DNA from: Garcia nutans
Lineage: Eukaryota; Streptophyta; Magnoliopsida; Malpighiales; Euphorbiaceae
Length of the DNA: 64,000 nt
Assembly: GCA_947685225.1 (NCBI GenBank)
Contig: CANTUV010000051.1
Span: 1,302,001-1,366,000 of the forward strand
Direction: 5' to 3'
Positions 47,759-59,826 of this stretch are shown piece by piece. The notes below the pieces were generated by a model. It saw nothing but the letters and a program-made list of their open reading frames with translations, was not told where the DNA came from and ran no database searches. Positions within the stretch are counted from its first letter, which is position 1, and each line of letters opens with the position of its first letter. The position numbers were made by a program, and so were the translations under genes.

Positions 47759-48830
47759 ATCTGAGACATTTTGCTTTCATTGCATCACATATATCCTCTG
47801 TGAAGTTTTGGCCTCCTTGGGTCTACCCACTAACATAGACTCCTCTCTTTGACTAGTTTTGCTCAGCCACCTCTGCCTCCTCTACCACTAGGCCTAAACA
47901 CAATAGTCTCCGTCTGTCTGGCCACTAGCGACTCTGGGAAATCTCTCATATAATGATCTCTAGATCCACATCTGAAGCAAACCTCATGTTTTGGCCCTCC
48001 AATAAATACTCATGTGCATCCTACCACATTGAGTGCATATACATAGGGTTGATCTTTGAAAAGAGGGTGTAGGGGCACTAGTAAGTGATGATGTAGGCCT
48101 TTTCCTCAGTTGAAATGACCTACCAGAATGCCCCTAACTCCTAGCAAATCTCTATGGAGGATTCTCTCGCCCTCTCTTATGGGATGATGACTCTGTTTTA
48201 AGTTGAAGTCTCCTGCCCTTACCTTCCTTTGAACTGCAGTAGTTGTAACCTCCTGAGCCTTCTCCACACTCTTAGCTGCCGATACTAGTCTAGAGATAAC
48301 TTCATACTATACTGCTACTACCTAATATTAGATAGAAGACTTCAACCCTTTTTCAAATCTCCTGCACCTGTCCCTCTCATCAAAAACAATCCTACCAGCA
48401 TATTTACTTAATTGCAAAAACTCTTTTTTATACTCTGTCACAGATCTTGTTCCCTATTTGAGATTTAGAAGCTCCCTCTTCTTCTCATCCTTACAATCTC
48501 TAGGCATGTATTTCTCTTCAAACTCTATTAAGAAATAACCATAACTCAACAATGTTGGTCTATCCAAACCATATGGAATAATCTTCTATCAATCATAGGC
48601 ATCAACCTGCAACAAAGAATCTACATAATCGAACTTCTCTTCTAGAGTAGCCTCCAGTATGCAAAAGACCTGTTTCACTATATTTAATCACTGCTCTGCT
48701 TTTGCCGAATTATTTGTACCTATAAAATCTGTGGCTCCATACTTTCTAAGCTTGTTATACTTTTTACCCTGCTGAGGTGAAAAGAACACGATGGAAATAC
48801 TCCGCCATCTACTGAATCCACAGAGGATCC
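47759..48830 (-). pseudogene. Chromovirus gag remnant with degenerate zinc knuckle
   Basis: No long frame survives, but a knuckle CFRCGSRDHYMRDF near 47960-48000 shows C-X2-C-X4-H, with the fourth ligand changed to Phe. Ser/Arg-rich fragments around it (RPSGRGGRGG near 47880) are typical of chromovirus Gag C-termini. Gag core words such as YMPRDCKDEKK near 48490 can be read in broken frames. The 5' LTR of this element is not recognisable beyond 48830. Confidence 0.6.
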
Positions 48831-51680
48831 TTGTGAACCCCTGATTTTGTACCTAATTAAAAAAATAGGAAAATTAAAATTAGAAAAATATTAAAATATA
48901 TATATATATTACATTTTAAAAAAAAGTCGTCTACACTATGTGGCGAGGGCAGCTTGTCCACAGCCCATGCCTAGCCACATAGTGTGAGGGCATATGCCTT
49001 TGAATGACCCAAGTAGTGTGGCTTAGAGGTCCCATCTGACTTCTATAAATAGTAATCTTCCCTTCTTATTTAGGGCTCCGAATTTTTAGATGCCAATACT
49101 TGGCTAAATTGTATTTAGATTACAAAATTAATTAAAATATTCAGTCTTTCTCATTTATTGCAATTAATTTCTTGCACCATCACCAACTAATTTCATTTAA
49201 TTTTTTGCGTAAGTGGAATTACGAGGAGGCAAAGCTCTCCAATCTTTTTTCAAGAAGAAACGACTACCTAAGGTAACATTTTTCTTTTCTATATCTATTT
49301 CTATTCGATAAATAACTAAAATTGGTTAATTAAGGTCCTTTGCAATCAAAGGCATGAACCACTTATGGCTTTGATTCTCATTCGAACTGGATAAGTAGGC
49401 ACACTCTGAATATTTCTTCGAGTGGTGAGTCCACACCTAAACAAATCTAACCATTCCTTTCATTTTAATTTTTTTTATTATTTCTTCATTTCTCCTTATC
49501 CTTCTTTTTTTGAAATTTTATACCCCATTGCAAATTTGGTGAGTTTTGTAATGGTCATCATTATTGCTTTGTTTGAATTTCTTTTGGATCAATTAGTTAA
49601 TTGGAAATATGTGTTCAATCTAGAACTCATAAGGGCTAGAGTCGAAGCTCCCTTGAAATTTGTAACAATTATTTTTCATACTATATTTTGTGGATGTCAT
49701 GCTATAATATGCTCATGCATTATAATTTTGTCATCCTTGATTAATTATGGCATAAACCATGAAAAATCATATTTGTCTCAATAAAAAAGGTTAAAATCAA
49801 TCTAAGAGAGAAAATTCATTTTTTTATGAAAATCGATATAAAAACTTAGCTTGGAACCCACCGTGTGAAAATAATCTAAGGTGTGTTTTATTATTTTCAC
49901 ACGAATGTGTTTAATAAACGGAACTTGACCTGAATTGTATAGTACAAAAGACTTGGTAATGTCCCTTAATATTTTATCTATAAGGTTATTGAAGTGTAAC
50001 TGATGATTGTGATTCACAAGAATCATAACTAAAGTCAATTATGGTAAGAATTGTTAAATTATATTATTAGATTATGTATGTTTATGAGTTTGTGGAGAAT
50101 AATGAAATACTAGAGTAAGTAAACGAGAATTAAAGCAGAATGATCAATGTTAAACCAAAAAGGTTAGTAGTTAATTTAATTGAAGATAGTATTTACATTT
50201 TGAATAATAATTGATTGATGTATTTATTTTTAAAAAAAATTCAATTATATTTGAATTTAATTGTGATTTTGGAGTATGAGAAATTATTTTCTTAGTTTAA
50301 ATGAATGAGTTGGTAGTGAATCATTGATTAAAGTATAGTTAGCATAAACAACTAAGGGAATGTTGTTATAGGATATTGAAGAAGGATTACTCTAGTGGTT
50401 GGTGGAATTTAGAAAGATGGGAATTCGAGAAAATTATTAATAATTGTAAGTGAGAAAATCAAAATGAATGTACAATTAATGTATGGATAGATAATAAGTG
50501 TATGTGATTAGTGAATTTTGGAATATTATTTAGGGAAAGGATAAGTGCTATTAAATGAAGATTGAAGTGGAAAAATTAACTTAAGTAAGAAAGACTGATA
50601 TTTAATTTAATTGAATTTAATGCAAGTGCATTAAATTATATTTGGCTGATTTGTTTATGATAGTTTAGGTTTGAATTTAATTGAGTTTTGGTGTGTTTAG
50701 CAAATATTGGGATATTCGTAATGAGTAAACAATTTGAGAATCAAGGTAAGAAAATTAATAAAGTGTTCAATCATTAGCAACTTAAAATAATATGGAAAGG
50801 AAGATAAAGAAGATAAAGAAAATAAAAAGGATAAGAGAAGAAATAATTAAATGATTAAAACTAAGTATAGGAAATAGTATATATATATATACACACATTG
50901 TATGCTTGTTGTAGATTTAATAGCAACACTATAAGATGATTTAAGTTAACTTGTAAATTACATACGGAAGCATTTGGAAAGTTAAAATACAATGATTGTT
51001 AATGGTTGAGAAGAAGAAGTGATTATATAGGTAAAGAGAACATAATGAGATTTACCAAGGGAATTGATAGAAGATTAACTCATTGGATGGAGAAATTAGA
51101 TAAAAGTAAAGATTTAATGAGACATTTGATAAATGTATTTGAACATATAGAGTAGGCGAATATATTAAAGGAATAGATAAATATTAATTGTGTATGATTG
51201 TAAATAAAGTTTAAATATACAGATTGTATACCTAATATGTACTTAATGGTACTATCATTTGGTGATTTAACATAATTGATTAAGCATATATAAATAGAAG
51301 TGTGGGCAAGTTAAATTATATTTATTATAAATGATAAAAAAAATATATAGTAAAATATATATTATTGGAAAAAGAAAAAAACCTAGTAATATTGTGTTGT
51401 CATGAGTATTGAGGAAAAAATTATATTTTAAGGGTTAAGAGTGTTAAGAGATTAAATAGTATGTTTAAAGGAAATAATATCATTTAAATGAAAAATGTAT
51501 AAGATATACAATAAGATTTAGTAATTAGTGATTAGAGTTACTATTATTTTGTAGTGTTACGAGCATCCAATTGTGAATATGGAATGGAAATAATTGAACA
51601 TAGGTGCATTTTAGAAATGACTTTGATAGTTTGATGCTTAATTTTAAGATGAAATTTTGTATTCTTTAATTCTAAGGTTG
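48831..51680. other. AT-rich region with two perfect hairpins and no supported gene
   Basis: At 48934-48984 the 11-base arms CACTATGTGGC/GCCACATAGTG enclose about 29 bases. At 49862-49903 the 14-base arms CGTGTGAAAATAAT/ATTATTTTCACACG enclose 14 bases. A CTATAAATAG TATA-like motif near 49044 followed by a C/T-rich leader might mark an old LTR. Reading frames here are short and unrecognised. From 50040 to 51600 the sequence is A/T-rich and featureless apart from a TA/CA microsatellite near 50880. Confidence 0.5.
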
Positions 51681-51689
51681 TATAGTATA

Positions 51690-53265
51690 GACCCTTAATT
51701 TTGACCCTAAACAAGCGTGTTTCAATTTTAGAAGTTTGATTCAATTTTAAAAGTTTAAACCTAGCCTGATCCAATTTTAAAAGCTCAAACTATGTCTGAT
51801 CCAATTTTAAAAGCCTAAATCAAGTCTAGTCTGATCTTAAAATCCCAAACCAAGTCGGTTTGAGCATAAACTATAAAATCAGGATGAATTGGCCTAGCCA
51901 ATTTGCTATGAGTCTTAAATCTAGACTTTAATTTGTTTCCAAACTTAATTAGGTATCCAGATTAGGTTTAATTTTAAAAAGGAGAATGTTTCTGAATTGG
52001 ATTATGCTTAATGATCAAAGTTAACCCTAATATTGGCCTATAAATGCAGAGATTAAGAAAATAGGAGGAGAGGAGCTTAGCAATTAAACAACTAGTAATT
52101 AGGATTAAATTTAACAGACAACTACAAGCAAAAAAGAAATATAAAGTAAGAGGTAGTAGCCAAATATTGATCCACAGATCATTGAACCTCTAACCTTGAT
52201 TGATCCAGATGGTAGCAACTTGAAGCTTGGTTCAACGCATTGAATTGGTGGAGCCGACAAATGCAGGTTTAATTTTTTTAACCAATTCAATTCAATCATT
52301 TACTGTTACTAATTAATTCATTGCATTGTTCCATTATTAAATAATATTGCAAATTGTTTACAATAAGCCACAAGTTTAGGATTAAAATAGACAATAACGT
52401 CAATTACTTATTATGCACTTATTTTTTATAAATCCAAGACCCTAATCTTATAATATTGCATATTGATTTTAGAATTAAATCTTACTATTGATGATCAAAC
52501 CCTAGTTCTAGGTTCAACCCCTAATTAGCCATCTAAACCCTAATTTGATGCCCTATATTTTCTTAATGGGTTAATATTTATTTACGGATTATAATTTTTT
52601 GTTATTAATCTTTATTTCCTTTTAATTAAGCCTTAATTTTATGATTCTTTATATGACGATTATTTATATATATTTATGGATTTTTGTTTATTTTAGTATT
52701 TGAATTTAATATGTGAAAGATATGTTTTCACTTCGTGGGTGTCTTATTTATTTTTATTGCTTATTTTAAAGATTTTGGATCATTTTAAAGGACATGTTTC
52801 TACCCTTTGGTGGGTGTCCCATGTTTATTTTATATATATGGATGTTGGACACTGTAAGGGCAAGTTTCCATCTTCGGATGGGTGCCCATTTTGTTTATTT
52901 TTATTTTAATGATATAATGAATGTTTATTTCCTTTATAATTACATGTGATATGGATAATATTATAATAATGAAGGATTCAATAATATTTATACCTAAAAA
53001 GGAGGTCGGTTCTAATGAACATGGCGCTATGGGAGTGTTGAGTCATTCTCTCCTTCCCCATGTGTATCCAACTTTTTGAACCCAATAGGGGGTTGAAGAT
53101 TCTTTAAGAATTGAGTCATCCACCCCTTTCTTTCTTTCCTGGCCATCTGGGTGGCGACTCCAATTCTTCGGGTTTAAGTTTGTGTTCTTTAAGGCCCCGA
53201 GCCTAACAATGTCAAAGTCGCAAGAACCATTCCACCGAGAGTGGGGGCAAAAATCTCTGCTCACA
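51690..53265 (+). repeat. 5' LTR of a second Tat-type element (left boundary approximate)
   Basis: From about 52710 it aligns with the 3' LTR at 12530-13079 (GGACATGTTTCTACC, GGGCAAGTTTCCATCTTCG, GGAGGTCGGTT, CCGAGCCTAA) and ends CTCACA at 53265. Upstream it has a short array of CTGATCCAATTTTAAAAG units (51700-51860). A TATA box GCCTATAAATGC (52037-52047) and AAACCCTAA-type motifs (52435-52550) follow. It is more diverged from the first element's LTRs than those are from each other. Confidence 0.7.
52037..52047 (+). promoter_or_regulatory. TATA box of the second Tat LTR
   Basis: CCTATAAATGC lies between the U3 repeat array and a purine-rich presumed transcript start (GGAGGAGAGGAGC near 52064). 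Confidence 0.5.
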
Positions 53266-53266
53266 A

Positions 53267-53284
53267 TGGCGACTCAATTGGGGA
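53267..53284 (+). other. Primer-binding site of the second Tat element
   Basis: TGGCGACTCAATTGGGGA lies one base after the LTR end. It is the same tRNA-Arg-type site as at 5820-5837, with different changes from the tRNA. Confidence 0.75.
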
Positions 53285-54480
53285 TAAGAGAAGTTGATTC
53301 CATTGGTCTTTATATTATTTTATTCTTTCTTATTATGATATTATCAATTGCATCACTTAGATTGTATTGTGTGTGTGTGTGAGTTAGGATGCCTTGTGTA
53401 ACCTGTGTTATGTTATGTAAAGGATACCATATTTTCACTCAATGTGTGAAGATCGAGCATGACATAACTACTCATAGCCTTGAACCTTTTGATATATATT
53501 TGCTATGGGGACCTAAGACTTTTTACTTCAAAGACTAAAGTCCATGTAGTTAGCCTAGTAATTTTTCTTAGGTTTACCCTAAATGTTTTCCGTTTGACTA
53601 TAATTAATATTTCTTAGTTTGAGTTATGGCCCATTTAGTTTTGTCTTTTCCTAATATGACCTAATTATGGTATAAGCCCAAAAATATTCCAAAAATTATT
53701 TTAAGCCCAAAGCCCAAATCATTTTCAAAACTTTTCTTGATATCTTTTCAATAAAGTTGGGTCAATATTTATTTTCTATCTTATGGCCCAAGTATGAAGC
53801 CCAAAGTTGACTTTTTGAAGCAAATTTTTTTATAATTTTGAAATGTTTCTGGAGAAGGGCTTAAAATCATTTCTCACTTTATGGCCTATCTCTTAAAACA
53901 AAGCTTTCATTGCGTATTTAAACTTTTAAACTTTTTTTATGATGGGCTCCTTTTAATGAATCAAACCTTTTCTTGAAATGGGCTTTCAATTAGTTAGGTC
54001 AATTATGGAATATTAAAATCAACTGTAGGCCTAATATGTACCAAGATTTGTTAATTGTGGACTTGTTTGTGGCATGGGCCATTAGTTGCTTTTCCAAATG
54101 AGAAGTATATTTATAATAAACTCATTAATTTAATTTTAATCCACAAAGGCTATTTTTCAATTGGACTTAAAGGATTAAGGCTCAATTAGCGGGAATTATC
54201 ATAAACATACTGCTATTTTGAAAATACAACTATTGGTTATTTCGTTTGGATGATTCTTTCGAAAAGAAAATATCCCCTACTGATATTATGTTGATCATGA
54301 TACCTAGGAAAAGAGACTCACCACTTGTGTGTGGAAGATATAAGATTGGAAGGAACGTCTTGACTTAATTTGTTTATTTATATTATTTGTTACACATGCA
54401 TACATGCATTGCATCACATAAGCATTGATCCTTTCTGGCTCACGAACTTGGAAAACAATAGTTTAAAAGGCTTACGATAA
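53285..54480 (+). other. Leader of the second Tat element
   Basis: It is homologous to 5838-6979 throughout, including GGATAAGAGAAGTTGATTCC directly after the PBS. It is non-coding, with numerous TGGGC/AAGCCC words. Confidence 0.7.
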
Positions 54481-54489
54481 TCCGACCTA

Positions 54490-55640
54490 TGACAGAGAAC
54501 CAGAGTGCAGTAAAGGCTCAATCAACTTTGAACCAAGACCAACGGACCGTGAACAAGTTCAAAACATGGTGAATGAGGCCTTCACATCCAAGATGAAAGA
54601 ATTGAAGGGGGACCTAGCTGAGACTGTGAGAAGTCAGTTACTTTTACTATTGGAGGAAAACAATGTTGAAGCACCTGCTAGTAACAAGAAGTAAAAAGAT
54701 AAGGGAAAGGCTAAAGTAGCTGAAGTGGCCTCTGATGAAGATAAGGAAGTGATGGATGATGATTAGGATGCATACTTTCAAGATCAATAAGAAAAGAAAA
54801 AAGCTGTGGAGAAAACTTAAACTGCCGATGTGGAAAAATTGATAGCTGATCTGAAAATAAGTTTGAAAAGAGGCTGGAGACTGAAGAAGTGTCAGAGGTG
54901 GGCAAGCTATTTGAGAATAATAAAGGAATCCCTCACATATTCAAGATGTCTCCCTTTGTTAAGTTTGATGGAACTAGAAATCTTCACTTATATGTTAAGC
55001 AATATATTACCACCATGCAGTCTGCTAGAGCTACTAAAGTTCTAACCCTAAGGTATTTTATACTTTTATTGGACGCTATTATGTAGAATTAGTTCAATAT
55101 CTTAGAAGAAAGTACCCAAAAAGATTAGAATTTGCTATATAAAGCCTTCATTAAGCAATATGGTTATAATATTGAGATAGAAGTGACCCTGATGGAGGTG
55201 AAAACTACCAGACAAAAGAAAACCGAGAATTTTGTCAACTATGTGAAAAGATAGAGGAACAAGGTTGCTCTTCTCAAATAGAGGCCCGATGAGTCTGAAT
55301 AGATTAGGATGATAGTAAGAGGTGTTCTGCTCAACCTCCGTAAGAGGCTATATCATACTCTTATCAGAGACTTCAAAGATCATCTCCAAGTTGGCTTGTA
55401 ATTAAAAGAGTGGGAAATGGAGAAGAATTATTTTTCTGGAAGAAGGAATGAGAAGGAAAATTATCAATTTGGTGGATAGAGCACACAAAAAATAGTGGAT
55501 GTTAATGCAACAACTGGCCAAGTAAATAGGAGATAGTTTTCAGATGTGGGGAGACCTTTATCTTGGATTTTTAAAAAGTTACAAAAAAGAGGCTATTACA
55601 GCCATTGGCTCCTCGACCTGTGTCAAATCCTTTACCACTA
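54490..55640 (+). pseudogene. Tat-type gag, broken by several stops, 3' end replaced by mariner DNA
   Basis: The frame begins near 54490 with the N-terminal helix region and an acidic Lys-rich stretch. It then preserves the Gag capsid core missing from the first copy: MSPFVKFDGTRNLHLYVKQY near 54945, ALYKAFIKQYG-like text at 55135-55165, the QKKTENFVNYVKR block near 55215, and RKRLYHTLIRDFKDHLQ near 55345. Stop codons fall at several places (for example after LLLDAIM at 55084 and around 55250). The C-terminal landmark LLQPLAPRPVSNPLP appears near 55590-55635 after a frameshift. At about 55641 the sequence changes to mariner transposase with no LTR, zinc finger or pol following. Confidence 0.75.
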
Positions 55641-57380
55641 AAGCATAATGTTTTTGGAAGCCATTGCTCGTCCTCGTTTTGATGCTATTTTAGGTAACGA
55701 ATTTGATGGCAACATAGAAATATGGCCTTTTATTTACAGGGAAGCAGCAAAGAGGAATAGTAGAAACCATTCTGCTTGAACTTTAGAGACAAAACCAATA
55801 TTGTCTATCACAAAAGATGTTATTCGTGGGTGTTTAATTGAACAATTATTACCTGTAATAAGATAGAAATGGCCACCTTGTTCATCCAAAACCATATTCA
55901 TCCAACAAGATAATGCAAAGCCTTGACTTAGATGTTGATGATATTGAATTCCATGAAACTGCAGTGGAAGATGGATTCAATATTTGATTATGTTGTCAAC
56001 CACCAAACAGTCCTGATATGAATGACAATTTTCAGAGCTATTGATTCCCTTCAATACCAAGAGCTATTGATTTTTTCAGAGCTATTGATTCCCTTCAATA
56101 CCAAGAGGCTCCAACAACGATTGACAATTTTGTGGATGTTGTTAATAATGCCTTTGATAAATTTCCTTCTATAGATTTGAACAATATCATTCTCACTCTA
56201 CAATTGTATGATTGAGGTAATGAAACATGGTGGTGGGAATAACTATATGATTCCCCATATGAACAAGCAAAGATTAATAAGGAGTGAAGAATTACCTACA
56301 TATATTGAATTTGAACCTGAAGTTATTTGTAAAGCAAATGAGGCCCTTGCAGTTTTTAATCTTATACAGTATTTGTACCTAAAGAATTTGTAGTTGTTTT
56401 ATATAAATATCAAGCAACGTAGCAAACCATGAACTTCTAGAGTTGTTTTATGGACTTTCAATAATCTGCAGTAGCTATATTTTATTAGAAGTAATGAAAA
56501 GTTAATTTGACCAAAATAATTTTGCAAATAATTTTATTAGTGGAAATGAAACATATTGATATTAGATTTTTAAACACTAATTTCAACACATACGATGGTT
56601 ATACTAAATTTTGCACATAAATTTTTAAACACGGTAATTTTAACACAAAACAATTTAAACCTATAACAGATAATGATTTAGTTCATGCTTAAAAACAAAA
56701 CAAATTTAAAAAAAAAAGTTTAACTCTTCAAATGAACAACAATATACACTTTCAAACACTCATTTAACAAAGTTCTTCTACACAAATAAATTACATAGGC
56801 TGGTTATACTAAATTTTGCATATACTAAAATAAAAAAGTTCAAAAGAGAACTTGAGTTGCATGAAATTCAAAAATACTAGGATAATAAAATTTTCAACAT
56901 TTGGGACACAATAAGATTATGTTGTTGTGCTGGTGAAATATATCCATCTATAATTGGTGGAGCATTTATATCCAATAGTGACTTTACTTATTTCTCTTCA
57001 TCATCATATTTTAATGGAGTGTTCAAACTCTGCCATGGCTTCACTTTTTCCTTTTCATATGCATCTTTAACTTTATTTGTAACTTTGAATGAAAATGACT
57101 TTTGGTGTGACATTTTTTCTATGTTTATATTGTTATTGTATAAAAATATTTCAACTATTTAATGGTTTATAATAAAATGACGGAAACTATTTTTGTTTTG
57201 ATGTGATCATTCATATTCCTTAATTAATTATCATAAAATTGGAATTCACAATTTTATAGAAAAATGTTGAGGGGCATAATTGGAAACATATGTAATACTA
57301 AAAACTTAAAATAGAAAGTGGACTACTATTTTGGGACACCCAAAAAAGAAAGTGAGACTATAATTTTGGGACGGAGGGAG
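55641..57380 (+). mobile_element. Mariner-like element, 5'-truncated, decayed transposase and intact right end
   Basis: The transposase is readable from FLEAIARPRFD (about 55650), through WPFIYREAAKRNSRN and SITKDVIRGCLIEQLLP, to the second catalytic Asp in QQDNAK (55909-55911). The third catalytic Asp follows in NSPDMND (56015-56017), and then the conserved C-terminus IEVMKHGGGNNYMIPHMNK (56208-56270). The two Asp codons are in different frames and several stops occur, so it is inactive. The non-coding tail ends in the plant mariner/Stowaway-type terminus GGGACGGAGGGAG at 57368-57380, followed by TA (57381-57382). The left terminus and the N-terminal half of the transposase are missing. Confidence 0.85.
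57351..57380 (+). repeat. Right terminal inverted repeat of the mariner-like element
   Basis: It ends TTTTGGGACGGAGGGAG, and read inward from the outside gives CTCCCTCCGTCCC. This is the terminus shared by plant mariner and Stowaway elements. The adjacent TA is the expected target duplication. Confidence 0.85.
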
Positions 57381-58262
57381 TATTAGTTTAGTATGGGTTC
57401 TACAAGGTTTCCAATAGCCTTAAGCCTATTTGGACCCCAAGACCGTCACACTTCTAGAGATAAAGTGTGATAATAACCCACTAAGTTCAGACTCCCATTT
57501 GTTCAAATTCATATCCTACGTAGATGGTTTAGTCCTTTTACCATTAATATAATTTTTCAAACCCCTCGCTTTAATAAATAACATGCAGGAACATAACCAA
57601 GCAAGTTAGTTTTTTCCATCCAATTAAACAGAAGTAATTTGAAAAGATGGATTGTTTGAGGAAAAAATAAATTTGGATTCTGTTTTTGGTTTATCGTAAC
57701 ATATTGAATTATTAAAATTAATAAATAGACAATCCCCAAATAACAAGCTAACAAATTACCCAAATAATCAATATAGCAATAGTAATAGCCAAATAGAATC
57801 GAACACAATAATCAAAATACCAAAATAAAGCACATCAAGAAAAAGGAAAAGCAAATCAGATGCTATAATGTGATATTAAGTGGCACAATATACTGAGAAG
57901 ACTGCTAGAAAGAGAACATAGGAAAAATATCACCGGAAAAAGAGAATCTCGCTGGCGCTTGAAGGAAAACCTCAAACTTCGGTGGCGCATGTGCTCATGC
58001 GTGTTGACGGATGGAGATGAAACTCTAACTAAAGGGATGATTAGCGATAGTGCTCCCTTCTAAAGTGACGATGACTCTCAAACCACCACTCTTGTAGGCA
58101 CTCTTGATTGCTAAGGGGAAAAAATCCACCAAGTCTATATATAGATTCCATTGAGTCTGTTTGAAAAAGAGAAAAAAATTCTTTCTCCCTCTAAAAAAGC
58201 TCTGATATTAAGATGAAATAGGTTTTGAGAAGGGGAAATTGTGTTTTTCTATTATTTTCAAT

Positions 58263-58584
58263 GTATAATTACATTGTTGGTGTCTGAACTTTTTAAAAAT
58301 TAACAATTAAGTTGTTCAACTTTTCAAATTATCAATTTAGTACTAGACTGAAAAATCGTATACAATTTAGTTGTATTAGCTTGTTGCAACCCAAAAGCTA
58401 TTTTGTTGGATAATACATGCCAATAAAAGGTGTTATGATATTTAATGTAACTGATTTGCAACCTGCTAAAATAATTAAATTGTACATGATTTTTTTTTGT
58501 TTTAGCACTCAATTGATATTTGAAAAGTTGAATAACTCAATTGTTAAATTTTAAAAAGTTCAGACACTAACATTGTAATTATAC
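58263..58584. mobile_element. Mutator-type MITE (322 bp) with long inverted ends
   Basis: The left end GTATAATTACATTGTTGGTG is mirrored by the right end, which reversed reads GTATAATTACAATGTTAGTG. The inverted similarity continues for about 65 bases (through TCTGAACTTTTTAAAA). TTATTTTCAAT flanks it at 58252-58262 and 58585-58595, an 11-bp duplication; the exact length is ambiguous by a base or two because the flank continues GTATA on both sides. Long inverted ends with a 9-11-bp duplication are typical of Mutator-derived MITEs. Confidence 0.75.
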
Positions 58585-59798
58585 TTATTTTCAATGTATA
58601 CAAAATAGATTACAACAAGAAGTTTATATACAGGTTCAATCCTAGAATAGAAAGCTAGATAAATAGAAAAGAATTTTTTATTAGGAAAAAAATTCTTAAG
58701 AATCTTCACTAATAATTATACGATTCCAAAATTAGAAAAAGAAATATTTTACTTTATTTTCCTATATTTTATGGGCAATGAAACGAGGGAAAAATTCTAA
58801 AAAATAAAAAGAATTTTTTTTTCTTTGAGTATTTCACTGGCGTTGTGATAGAAAATTTTGGAAAAGAAGCAGGTGAGAAAGAGGACGAATCTGAGAAAAT
58901 TATGAACCTAAAAGTCCTAAAATTTCAACTTAAATTGAATAGAAAAGAACAAAAAAAAATTAAATAATCAACACATATTAACTCACAAATTGTGTATCCA
59001 ACATATCTTGACAAATTGCAACCAAGAACCAGAAATGTAAATATTATATTAAGTCCTTCAAAATCAAATTACCAAACAAAAGTAAAAAAAAAATCAAAAG
59101 AAACACTTTTAAAATCAAAAGGCCAATCAATTAACCATGATATTGCAAATCAAACAACCAAAATAATAGAAATTAACTTGATAATTAGCCAAATAAACCC
59201 CAAAACCCAATTATACAGTCAAACAAACCACAATCATATGTACCCAAAAACCAAAATCAACCTGGACAAACACATTTACTCAATTGCATAACCATTTAAT
59301 TTTTGATAGCTGGTTTTGATTACCCTTATATCTATAATGCCCTTCCAGAAACCCCCCAAATTATCACTTCAAAATCAACTCAGTTCACTTCTGATGCAAC
59401 CTTAATAAATAAACCAATCAAATCCTCTAAAATCTGTAGATAACAATCACAAAAAAAAAAAGTATAAGAAAACACTATTGAATAACAAAAGAGAAAATTA
59501 TTTTCAAATTTTCAGTGATGTAGTAATTAGAAATACCTTGTTAGCTAAGAACATTCATTTCGTACAAAATGAACGAACCTTTTAACCTTTCATCGATTTA
59601 GGTGGCAGAAACGGGAAAGAAAAATTGGTAGATAAATAAATAAAGAAAGAAAGATATATGAAAAAAAAAAGAATCAAGATACCAAACATGTCATTTTTCT
59701 TGATAAAATGTCTCTCTTTTTTCTTTTATCTCTTTCTAGAATTTCACTTTCATCGCGCCATCTTAGTTTTTTTAAATTACATTTTGTGTGTAATATTA

Positions 59799-59826
59799 AT
59801 AAATAAATAAATAAATAAATAAATAA
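59799..59826. repeat. TAAA microsatellite
   Basis: An uninterrupted run of about seven TAAA units. Confidence 0.9.

Noticed and set aside
57900..58120. A coding exon in the less AT-rich stretch
   Set aside because: All frames contain stops within about 40 codons and I find no splice-bounded frame with recognisable protein.
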